Made by a program: the position numbers and the translations under genes
Origin: Serratia marcescens
Lineage (GTDB): Bacteria; Pseudomonadota; Gammaproteobacteria; Enterobacterales; Enterobacteriaceae
DNA length: 64,000 nt
Reading direction: 5' to 3'
Assembly: GCF_001902635.1 (NCBI RefSeq)
Contig: NZ_MJAO01000015.1
Coordinates: 1 to 64,000, forward strand
Part shown: positions 57,256 to 64,000 of the stretch, in pieces
Numbering within the stretch: position 1 is the first letter of the stretch
Layout: each line of letters opens with the position of its first letter
Notes under the pieces: model-generated
Database searches by the model: none
The model's input: the letters and a program-made list of their open reading frames with translations, nothing else
Told to the model about the DNA's origin: nothing

Positions 57256-57424
57256 CCCCGCCGTCGTTTATATCTACCTAATTCGGGTAATATCTTCGCC
57301 AATTATATTGCCGTGGTTTGCTGATTAGCAGAACGACAAATTAAAGATGCAATGTCAATCCGTGTTTGCCGCGAGACGCTAAAAGAGATAACTTCTGTAA
57401 ATAAAATGTGATGCCGCTATCGAT

Positions 57425-57438
57425 TAGGATGATTCTTA
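57425..57438. promoter_or_regulatory. RcsB box upstream of rprA
   Basis: TAGGATGATTCTTA matches the Rcs consensus TAAGAATATTCTTA at 11 of 14 positions. It is centred about 45 bp upstream of the predicted rprA start, with a -10 (TATTAT) at 57465-57470. In E. coli rprA is activated by RcsB. Confidence 0.7.
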
Positions 57439-57476
57439 ATGACTAGTCGCGTTCAAATATCTAGTATTATGGGCAT

Positions 57477-57586
57477 CTATTGCTTCAAATCACTGATTTT
57501 AAAGCAACCTTTCGGAACAATGTAATGCCATACATGTGAATTGCTGTGTGTAGTCTTTGCCCATCTCCTACGATGGGCTTTTTTTT
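57477..57586 (+). ncRNA. rprA: Small RNA RprA
   Basis: Hfq-dependent small RNA that in E. coli pairs with the rpoS leader and increases RpoS synthesis. The 3' half is nearly identical to E. coli RprA (the block GAATTGCTGTGTGTAGTC and the terminator GCCCATC-TCCTAC-GATGGGC with eight T). The 5' half has diverged but keeps a stem (TTGCTTCAAAT paired with ATTTTAAAGCAA). The 5' end is set from the -10 element and is approximate. Position downstream of ydiK is as in E. coli. Confidence 0.88.
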
Positions 57587-57642
57587 ATTCTTTTTTCGCC
57601 AAATTGATTATTTTGCACGCCGTTATTTACATTCAGAAATAA

Positions 57643-57669
57643 AAAGGCCGCAGCGTAAACTGCGGCCTT
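57643..57669 (-). terminator. Terminator of ppsA
   Basis: On the minus strand AAGGCCGCAG and CTGCGGCCTT form a 10-bp stem with a 6-base loop, followed by TTTATTTC. It begins 28 bases after the ppsA stop. Confidence 0.85.
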
Positions 57670-57697
57670 GCGTTAATACCTTAGCAACGCCGTGGCA

Positions 57698-60076
57698 TTA
57701 TTTCTTGTTCGACAAATTGATCCAAGTTTGCACCACGGTATCCGGATTGAGCGACAGGCTGTCGATGCCCTGCTCCATCAGCCACTCGGCGAAGTCTTCG
57801 TGGTCGGATGGCCCCTGGCCGCAGATGCCGACATATTTGCCGTGGCGCTTGGCCGCCTGAATCGCCATCGACAGCAGCGCTTTTACCGCCTCGTTGCGCT
57901 CGTCGAACAGTTCCGACACCACGCCGGAATCGCGATCCAGCCCCAGCGCCAGCTGAGTCATGTCGTTGGAACCGATGGAGAAACCGTCGAAGTGCTCCAG
58001 GAACTGATCCGCCAACAGCGCATTGGACGGGATCTCGCACATCATGATCACTTTCAGCCCGTTTTCACCACGCTTCAGGCCCTGACGCGCCAGCTCGGCC
58101 ACCACCGCTTCCGCCTGCGCCACGGTGCGCACGAACGGCACCATGATCTCGACGTTGGTCAGCCCCATTTCGTTACGCACGCGTTTCACCGCCTCGCACT
58201 CCAGCGCGAAGCAATCGCGGAAACTGTCGGCCACGTAGCGACCGGCGCCGCGGAAGCCCAGCATCGGGTTCTCTTCGTGCGGCTCATACTTGTCGCCGCC
58301 CACCAGGTTGGCGTACTCGTTGGATTTGAAGTCGGACAGGCGCACGATCACGCGCTTCGGCCAGAAGGCGGCGCCCAGCGTCGCGATGCCTTCAGTCAGG
58401 CGGCCGACGTAGAACTCGACCGGGTGATCATAACCCTGCATCAGCGCACGGATCTCATTTTGCAGCGCCGGCGTCTGCTGGTCGAACTCCAGCAGCGCGC
58501 GCGGGTGCACGCCGATCATGCGGTTGATGATAAATTCCAACCGCGCCAGGCCCACGCCCTCATTCGGCAAACGCGCGAAGTCGAAGGCGCGATCCGGGTT
58601 GCCGACGTTCATCATGATCTTCAGCGGCAGATCCGGCAATTCGGTCACTTCAGAGCTCTGCACGCTGAAATCCAGCATATCGCTGTAAACGAAGCCGGTG
58701 TCGCCTTCCGCGCAGGACACGGTGACTTTCTGGCCGTCTTTCAGCACGTCGGTGGCATGGCCGCAGCCCACCACCGCCGGAATACCCAGCTCACGGGCGA
58801 TGATCGCCGCATGGCAGGTGCGCCCGCCACGGTTGGTGACGATCGCGGCGGCCTTTTTCATGATCGGTTCCCAGTCCGGGTCGGTCATGTCGGTCACCAG
58901 CACGTCGCCCGGCAGGATGCGATCCATTTCGCTGATGTCGTGGATCACTTTCACCGGACCAGCGCCGATGCGGTGGCCGATGGCACGGCCTTCCACCAGC
59001 ACCGGGCTGGAGCCGTTCAGCTGGTAGCGTTCCATGGTCTGCTCGTTGGAGCGGACGGTCTCCGGGCGCGCCTGCACGATCAGCAGCTTGCCGGTGTGGC
59101 CGTCTTTCGCCCACTCGATATCCATCGGGCGGCCGTAATGTTTTTCGATCAGGATCGCCTGGTGCGCCAGCGCCTGCACTTCGTCATCCGTCAACGAGAA
59201 ACGGCTGCGCTGCGCTTCCGGCACGTCTTCGATGCGCACCTGCTTGCCGTGATCCTGCGACGGCGCGTACACCATACGGATTTTCTTCGAGCCCAGGTTG
59301 CGGCGGACGATCGCCGGCTTGCCCTTTTGCAGCGTCGGTTTGTGCACGTAAAACTCATCCGGGTTCACCGCGCCCTGCACCACCATTTCGCCCAGGCCGA
59401 AGGCGGAAGTGATGAACACCACCTGATCGAAGCCGGACTCGGTGTCGATGGTAAACATCACGCCCGAGGAGGCCAGATCGGAGCGCACCATGCGCTGCAC
59501 GCCTGCCGACAGCGCCACGCCGCGGTGGTCGTAGCCCTGGTGCACGCGATAAGAGATGGCGCGGTCGTTGAACAGCGACGCGAACACGTGCTTGATCGCC
59601 ACCATCACGGCGTCGATACCCTGCACGTTGAGGAAGGTTTCCTGCTGGCCGGCGAAGGAGGCGTCCGGCATATCTTCCGCCGTGGCGGAGGAGCGCACCG
59701 CAAAGGAGGCTTCCGGTTCGCCGTCGGCGAGCTGTTGGTAAGCCTGATGAATTTCACGTTCGAACTCGGCGTGGAACGGCGTGTCGATCACCCACTGGCG
59801 GATCTGGGCGCCGGCCTTGGCCAATTGTGCAACGTCGTCAACGTCAGTCTGATCCAGTAACTGATAGATGCGCTGGTTAACACCGCTTTGTTCGAGGAAA
59901 TCGTTAAACGCCTGCGCGGTGGTGGCAAAACCGTTCGGCACGGCCACGCCCAAATCGGAAAGATTGGTGATCATTTCACCGAGGGAGGCGTTTTTGCCGC
60001 CGACACGGTCAACGTCGTGCATGCCAAGCTGGTTGTACCAAAGCACATTACGCAAGTCTGGGCCATTGTTGGACAT
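57698..60076 (-). CDS. ppsA: Phosphoenolpyruvate synthase
   Basis: 792-residue enzyme that makes PEP from pyruvate and ATP for gluconeogenesis. Three domains are seen: an N-terminal ATP-grasp domain (about 1-350, with [20 protein letters not shown]), the swivelling phosphohistidine domain with the active-site histidine in [15 protein letters not shown] (about 422), and a C-terminal PEP-binding barrel with the catalytic cysteine region [12 protein letters not shown]. The threonine before the active His is the target of PpsR. Divergent from ppsR as in E. coli. Confidence 0.98.
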   Translation of the reverse strand: MSNNGPDLRNVLWYNQLGMHDVDRVGGKNASLGEMITNLSDLGVAVPNGFATTAQAFNDFLEQSGVNQRIYQLLDQTDVDDVAQLAKAGAQIRQWVIDTPFHAEFEREIHQAYQQLADGEPEASFAVRSSATAEDMPDASFAGQQETFLNVQGIDAVMVAIKHVFASLFNDRAISYRVHQGYDHRGVALSAGVQRMVRSDLASSGVMFTIDTESGFDQVVFITSAFGLGEMVVQGAVNPDEFYVHKPTLQKGKPAIVRRNLGSKKIRMVYAPSQDHGKQVRIEDVPEAQRSRFSLTDDEVQALAHQAILIEKHYGRPMDIEWAKDGHTGKLLIVQARPETVRSNEQTMERYQLNGSSPVLVEGRAIGHRIGAGPVKVIHDISEMDRILPGDVLVTDMTDPDWEPIMKKAAAIVTNRGGRTCHAAIIARELGIPAVVGCGHATDVLKDGQKVTVSCAEGDTGFVYSDMLDFSVQSSEVTELPDLPLKIMMNVGNPDRAFDFARLPNEGVGLARLEFIINRMIGVHPRALLEFDQQTPALQNEIRALMQGYDHPVEFYVGRLTEGIATLGAAFWPKRVIVRLSDFKSNEYANLVGGDKYEPHEENPMLGFRGAGRYVADSFRDCFALECEAVKRVRNEMGLTNVEIMVPFVRTVAQAEAVVAELARQGLKRGENGLKVIMMCEIPSNALLADQFLEHFDGFSIGSNDMTQLALGLDRDSGVVSELFDERNEAVKALLSMAIQAAKRHGKYVGICGQGPSDHEDFAEWLMEQGIDSLSLNPDTVVQTWINLSNKK

Positions 60077-60576
60077 CGAGACAATCCTTATTGCTATCAG
60101 TAGGGTAAAGACGGATTTAATTCGCTTGCTTTACGGCGCCGCTAAACAACGGAGCCGAATCAGACTAGCACACTGATCCGGGGAAAATGGAAAGGTGAAT
60201 CGATCAACCCACTGAAGAAAGTGGTTTTTAAGAGAATGTCCTAACCGGCTGATTTGCCTGGGAACCGTTCCCAATCGCACGAAAAGCTTAATTCTCAACA
60301 AATTACGTATTTTTTAAACTTCCGTTTTAATGACCACGCAAACGCTACCGTTTTTGATGAAAATAGCGGCAAATTTGCGGTTCAGGCAGAAATGCGCCGT
60401 TGAGACGCGATTTTCACACCCGGTAAAGCGCCGTTTCATCCGCAGGCCGCGGCAGCTCGGTTTACCGCCCCGCCGTCACAATTTTTTCCCTCGCCCCTTT
60501 ACCGACGGATCGTCTGCGGCTCATGATATCGGCAGTGATAACAGCAGGAACACCGTTTTCAGGTAAGGAGCCTCAG
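60077..60576. other. ppsA-ppsR divergent control region
   Basis: A 500-bp gap that must contain the ppsA and ppsR promoters. The Cra-like site is annotated separately. The half nearest ppsR is GC-richer, with no supported coding frame; short frames there lack ribosome sites. Confidence 0.5.
60196..60207. promoter_or_regulatory. Cra (FruR)-like site upstream of ppsA
   Basis: TGAATCGATCAA matches the Cra consensus TGAAWCGNTTCA at 10 of 12 positions. It lies 120 bp upstream of the ppsA start. Cra activates ppsA in E. coli. Confidence 0.6.
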
Positions 60577-61398
60577 GTGGAAAGAAGCGTTTTTTATATT
60601 TCGGATGGCACGGCGATCACCGCCGAAGTGCTGGGACATGCGGTGCTGTCGCAGTTTCCGGTCACGGCGACCACCTACACCTTACCCTTTGTCGAAACCG
60701 AGGCGCGCGCGCGCGCAGTTCGCCAGCAAATCAATGATATTTATAACGAAACTGGTGTTCGCCCACTGGTGTTTTACTCCATCATTTCGCCGGAAGTGCG
60801 CGATGTGATCGTGCAGAGCGAAGGCTTCTGCCAGGATATCGTGCAGGCACTGGTCGGCCCACTGCAAGGGGAGCTGGAAGTGGAGCCGACGCCGGTGCCG
60901 AACCGCACCCACGGCCTGACCGCCAGCAACCTCGGCAAGTATGACGCGCGCATCGCCGCCATCGACTATACCCTGGCACACGACGACGGCATTTCGCTGC
61001 GCAACCTCGATCAGGCACAGGTGATCCTACTCGGCGTGTCGCGCTGCGGCAAAACCCCCACCAGCCTCTATCTGGCGATGCAGTTCGGCATCCGCGCCGC
61101 CAACTACCCGTTTATCGCCGACGATATGGACAATTTGCACCTTCCCGCCTCACTTAAACCGTTTCAGCATAAACTTTTCGGTTTGACCATCGACCCGGAA
61201 CGCCTGGCGGCGATCCGCGAAGAGCGGCGCGAAAATAGCCGTTACGCCTCATTGCGCCAGTGCCGGATGGAGATCGCCGAGGTCGAGGCGCTGTTCCGCA
61301 AAAACCAGATCCGCTATCTCAACACCACCAACTATTCGGTCGAAGAGATCTCCACCAAAATCCTCGACATCCTCGGCATGAGCCGCCGCATGTTCTGA
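60577..61398 (+). CDS. ppsR: PEP synthase regulatory kinase/pyrophosphorylase PpsR
   Basis: 273-residue bifunctional regulator that inactivates PEP synthase by ADP-dependent phosphorylation of a threonine and reactivates it by Pi-dependent dephosphorylation. The P-loop is [17 protein letters not shown] (about 152-168). The C-terminal two-thirds are almost identical to E. coli PpsR (YdiA). A GTG start follows TAAGGAG; upstream codons are not homologous. Divergent from its target gene ppsA. Confidence 0.96.
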   Translation: MERSVFYISDGTAITAEVLGHAVLSQFPVTATTYTLPFVETEARARAVRQQINDIYNETGVRPLVFYSIISPEVRDVIVQSEGFCQDIVQALVGPLQGELEVEPTPVPNRTHGLTASNLGKYDARIAAIDYTLAHDDGISLRNLDQAQVILLGVSRCGKTPTSLYLAMQFGIRAANYPFIADDMDNLHLPASLKPFQHKLFGLTIDPERLAAIREERRENSRYASLRQCRMEIAEVEALFRKNQIRYLNTTNYSVEEISTKILDILGMSRRMF

Positions 61399-61595
61399 GC
61401 CTTTCATGACGGGGCCGCTGCGCCCCGCCACCTGACGTTTATTTCAGCACCGGCTGATTTTTTTGTGCTTTTTTTCGCGGCTTTGATCAACAGAACACCA
61501 TATCTACGGTTGAATTCAGCGCTTTTTGCGTTATTGTGATCGCCATCACTTCCCGGCACTCCTGCCGCAGAGAAGAACAGTTTCCAGGGAATAAC

Positions 61596-62642
61596 ATGCA
61601 CAAAACAGATGAACTGCGGACCGCGCGCATCGACAGCCTCGTCACGCCGCAAGCGTTGGCGGACAAGCTGCCGATCTCGGCGGCCATCGCAGATAACGTG
61701 ACCGCGTCACGTAAACGCATTGAGAAAATCCTCACCGGTGAAGACCGCCGCCTGCTGGTGGTGATCGGCCCCTGCTCCATCCACGATCTCGACGCCGCCG
61801 TCGATTACGCCGGCCGGCTGAACGCCCTGCGCGAACGCTACCAGGACCGCCTGGAGATCGTGATGCGCACCTACTTCGAAAAACCGCGCACCGTCGTCGG
61901 CTGGAAAGGCCTGATCTCCGATCCGGCGCTGGACGGCACCTTCCAGGTCAACCGCGGCATTGAAATGGCACGCCGCCTGTTGCTGGAAGTGAATCAGCTC
62001 GGCCTGCCGACCGCCACCGAGTTCCTGGACATGGTGGTCGGCCAATACATTGCCGATCTGATCAGCTGGGGCGCTATCGGCGCACGCACCACCGAAAGCC
62101 AGATCCACCGTGAAATGGCTTCGGCGCTCTCTTGCCCGGTCGGCTTCAAAAACGGCACCGACGGCAACACCCGCATCGCCATCGACGCCATTCGCGCGGC
62201 GCGCGCCGGGCACATGTTCCTGTCGCCGGACAAAAACGGCCAGATGACCATCTACCAGACCAGCGGCAACCCGTACGGCCATGTCATCATGCGCGGCGGC
62301 AAAACGCCGAATTACCACGCCACCGACATCGTCGCCGCCTGCGAAAGTCTGCGCGAGTTCGATTTGCCGGAACACCTGGTGATCGACTTCAGCCACGGCA
62401 ACTGCCAAAAGCTGCACCGCCGTCAGTTGGAAGTGGCCGACAATGTCTGCCAGCAGATCCGCGCCGGCTCCACCGCCATCACCGGCGTGATGGCGGAAAG
62501 TTTCCTGGTGGAAGGCACGCAGAAGATCGTCGCCGGCCAACCGCTGACCTATGGCCAGTCGATCACCGATCCTTGCCTGAGCTGGTCCGACAGCGAACAG
62601 CTGCTGGCGATGTTGGCGGATGCGGTCGACAGCCGTTTCTGA
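61596..62642 (+). CDS. aroH: DAHP synthase, tryptophan-sensitive type
   Basis: 348-residue type I DAHP synthase that condenses PEP and erythrose 4-phosphate, the first step of aromatic amino-acid synthesis. The metal and PEP site includes VVIGPCSIHD (Cys near 61), FEKPRTVVGWKGL, SALSCPVGFKNGTDG and IDFSHGNCQK. It matches E. coli AroH best and has the same neighbours (ppsR upstream). I did not find a TrpR operator in the upstream gap. ATG chosen by alignment; ribosome site is weak (CAGGGAATAAC). Confidence 0.95.
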   Translation: MHKTDELRTARIDSLVTPQALADKLPISAAIADNVTASRKRIEKILTGEDRRLLVVIGPCSIHDLDAAVDYAGRLNALRERYQDRLEIVMRTYFEKPRTVVGWKGLISDPALDGTFQVNRGIEMARRLLLEVNQLGLPTATEFLDMVVGQYIADLISWGAIGARTTESQIHREMASALSCPVGFKNGTDGNTRIAIDAIRAARAGHMFLSPDKNGQMTIYQTSGNPYGHVIMRGGKTPNYHATDIVAACESLREFDLPEHLVIDFSHGNCQKLHRRQLEVADNVCQQIRAGSTAITGVMAESFLVEGTQKIVAGQPLTYGQSITDPCLSWSDSEQLLAMLADAVDSRF

Positions 62643-62650
62643 CGCTCCAC

Positions 62651-62676
62651 AAGCCGGGGTTTCGCCCCGGCTTTAT
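62651..62676 (+). terminator. Terminator after aroH
   Basis: AAGCCGGGG and CCCCGGCTT form a 9-bp stem with a 5-base loop followed by TAT. Starts eight bases after the stop. Confidence 0.8.
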
Positions 62677-62747
62677 CCATCCTGTCCAGCTCATCTATAC
62701 TGATCGCAACGCTTTAGCACCCGCCGAACCGCATTGGGAGCCCCGGC

Positions 62748-63233
62748 ATGATTCACTCTCTGTTATCCATCCCCTGCGTCACGCTGCAGGGCGAACAAAA
62801 AACGCTGGGCGATTTTCCGGCGCGCGCCTACCTGGTGGTCAACACCGCCAGCAAGTGCGGCTTTACTCCGCAATACCGCGGGCTGGAAAACCTGTGGCAA
62901 TACTATCGCGAGCGCGGCCTGATGGTGCTTGGCTTCCCCTGCAATCAGTTCGGTGCCCAGGAACCGGGCAGCCCACAGGAGATCGCCGACTTTTGCAGCC
63001 TCAACTATGGCGTCAGCTTTCCGCTGTTCAGCAAAATCGAGGTCAACGGCCCCGGCGCCCATCCGCTGTTCAACGAGCTGAAGCGTCTGGCGCCAGGCAT
63101 TCTGGGCAGCCGCCGCATCAAGTGGAACTTCACCAAGTTTCTGCTCACCGCCGATGGCCAGCGCGTAACGCGCTTTGCGCCGATCACCAAGCCCGAACGT
63201 CTGTTTGACCGCATCGAAACCCTGCTGAAATAA
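62748..63233 (+). CDS. btuE: Glutathione peroxidase family protein (BtuE-like)
   Basis: 161-residue thioredoxin-fold peroxidase. The peroxidatic cysteine is in NTASKCGFTPQYRGLE (about residue 38), followed by the conserved LGFPCNQFGAQEPGS and the WNFTKFL motif with the catalytic Trp/Asn. It reduces hydroperoxides using thioredoxin or glutathione. It is about 20 residues shorter than E. coli BtuE, missing an insertion between HPLF and the WNF motif, so it may be a different glutathione peroxidase type rather than a strict BtuE orthologue. Confidence 0.88.
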   Translation: MIHSLLSIPCVTLQGEQKTLGDFPARAYLVVNTASKCGFTPQYRGLENLWQYYRERGLMVLGFPCNQFGAQEPGSPQEIADFCSLNYGVSFPLFSKIEVNGPGAHPLFNELKRLAPGILGSRRIKWNFTKFLLTADGQRVTRFAPITKPERLFDRIETLLK

Positions 63234-63338
63234 CCCTCTTCTGAATGGGCCGGGTTCGCCTGGCCCGTCGCAAGATGCCCGTTCGACAAAAAGGTTCCAT
63301 CGGTAAGAAAATTTTCCTTGATGTAACCTTTCCTTCAC

Positions 63339-63357
63339 ATGATAATGATTATCAATT
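63339..63357. promoter_or_regulatory. Fur box upstream of hemP-hemR
   Basis: ATGATAATGATTATCAATT, containing GATAATGATTATC, matches the Fur consensus well. It is 41 bp upstream of the hemP start, as expected for an iron-repressed heme uptake operon. Confidence 0.85.
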
Positions 63358-63397
63358 TGATATTGATTTCTATTTAATAGCCTGTTCTATAAGCACA

Positions 63398-63586
63398 ATG
63401 ATGATGGATACTGCCAACACGCCTACCCCCGCCGCCGCGGCCCCGACCAAGCACAGCGCAAACGCGCCGCCCAGTTACGACAGCGCGCAACTGCTCGGTG
63501 CCGACGGCATCGCGTTCATTACTCATCAGGGCCAGCGCTATCAGCTGCGGCAGACTAAGGCCGGGAAATTGATCCTGACCAAATAA
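63398..63586 (+). CDS. hemP: Hemin uptake protein HemP
   Basis: 62-residue HemP/YdiE protein. The family C-terminus is clear: LLGADGIAFITHQGQRYQLRQ followed by AGKLILTK (last 30 residues), with a variable Ala/Pro/Thr-rich N-terminus. HemP precedes heme receptor genes in many Gram-negative bacteria and has been linked to heme uptake or its gene control. Three consecutive in-frame ATG codons start the frame; I use the first, none has a strong ribosome site. It is followed 95 bases later by a receptor gene. Confidence 0.9.
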   Translation: MMMDTANTPTPAAAAPTKHSANAPPSYDSAQLLGADGIAFITHQGQRYQLRQTKAGKLILTK

Positions 63587-63681
63587 CCACAGAACCCTCA
63601 AACGCCAGCCACCCCGATCGGTTTGATCCAGGCAGCCAGCAAATCTATTGATATGTTTTATTACATACGGAGAGTTGCCCC

Positions 63682-64000
63682 ATGCCTCTGACAGTTTCCA
63701 CCCGGCTGCGTTTTTCCGCTTTGAGTCTGGCGATTGCCTGCGCTCTGCCTACGGTGGCCTTGGCACAAAACACCAGCACAACATCCTCTTCCAACGCGAC
63801 GACGGCGAAAAAAGCCAACGCCGCCGACGAAACCATGACCGTGGTCGCCACCGGCAACCAGCGCAGCAGTTTTGAAGCGCCGATGATGGTGACGGTGATC
63901 GACGGCAACTCGCCGGAAAGCCAGACTGCCGGCACCGCCGCCGATATGCTGCGCCGCGTACCGGGCATCACCGTCAACGGCACCGGCCGCAGCAACGGTC
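63682..64000 (+). CDS. hemR: TonB-dependent heme/hemoglobin receptor, 5' part (HemR/ChuA type)
   Basis: Only the first 106 codons are in the window. A signal peptide (about 1-28, ending TVALA) is followed by a Ser/Thr/Ala-rich stretch and the TonB box DETMTVVATG, then the plug domain begins: SSFEAPMMVTVIDG and ADMLRRVPGITVNGTGRSNG. This strongly resembles ChuA/HemR of enteric bacteria. The outer-membrane barrel lies beyond the window. Expected to be co-transcribed with hemP under Fur control. Confidence 0.9.
   Translation, partial: MPLTVSTRLRFSALSLAIACALPTVALAQNTSTTSSSNATTAKKANAADETMTVVATGNQRSSFEAPMMVTVIDGNSPESQTAGTAADMLRRVPGITVNGTGRSNG

Noticed and set aside
57692..59860. A 722-codon open frame opposite ppsA
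   Set aside because: Antisense shadow of ppsA with extreme His/Arg/Gln content typical of such shadows.

Overview
The window is a stretch of enterobacterial chromosome, GC-rich and densely coded, almost certainly from Serratia marcescens or a very close relative. The gene order follows the Escherichia coli chromosome from gstA-pdxY-tyrS-pdxH to hemP, which identifies the order Enterobacterales. The secreted lipase at 20676-22520 is 614 residues long, carries Ser207/Asp256/His314 and RTX-type repeats, and matches the known S. marcescens LipA. I see no insertion sequence, prophage, integrase, CRISPR array or replication origin.

Layout. 1-8.7 kb is an accessory-like block: an exported prolyl-oligopeptidase-family peptidase; the divergent sutR-like regulator and BenE-type transporter with paired palindromes between them; a cupin; an APH(6)-family kinase; a RidA-like protein without its catalytic arginine; two NTF2-fold proteins around a small membrane protein; an HD hydrolase; and a YjbD-like protein. 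9-15.2 kb holds a DapA paralogue, gstA, pdxY, tyrS, pdxH, mliC and anmK. 15.6-20.4 kb holds slyB (PhoP box), slyA (SlyA operator), the ydhIJK efflux set and sodC. 20.7-29.2 kb holds lipA, ydhF, ydhL, a LysR regulator with a divergent NAD(P)-binding oxidoreductase, eptA (PmrA-like box), and nemR-nemA, each with its own NemR-type palindrome. 29.2-38.5 kb holds gloA, rnt, grxD, mepH, sodB, the 29-residue ynhF, purR, punR/punC and cfa. 38.5-45.5 kb holds an I78 inhibitor lipoprotein, ribC, mdtK, three tandem tRNA-Val(GAC) genes, a cupin, pykF, lpp and ldtE. 45.8-57.6 kb holds sufABCDSE, a Fur-box gene of unknown function where E. coli has ydiH, menI, ydiJ, ydiK and the small RNA RprA. 57.7-64 kb holds ppsA, ppsR, aroH, a glutathione peroxidase, hemP and the start of a TonB-dependent heme receptor that leaves the window.

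How the genes work together. Several stress and envelope circuits can be read from their DNA sites: PhoP (slyB), PmrA (eptA), SlyA (slyA/ydhIJK), NemR (electrophile and methylglyoxal detoxification through nemA and gloA), Fur (sufA, the unknown 51952 gene, hemP/hemR), RcsB (RprA), Cra (pykF and ppsA, opposite arms of PEP/pyruvate metabolism) and PurR (purR itself).

Least explained items: a minus-strand, terminator-ended three-hairpin element in the nemA-gloA gap, which may be a small RNA or a pair of operators; the Fur-box gene at 51952; the 19-bp perfect palindrome between ydiJ and ydiK; and the paired palindromes between sutR and benE. I found no large undescribed multi-gene defence or biosynthetic system. 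All functional calls come from reading the sequence and remembered families; no search was run.
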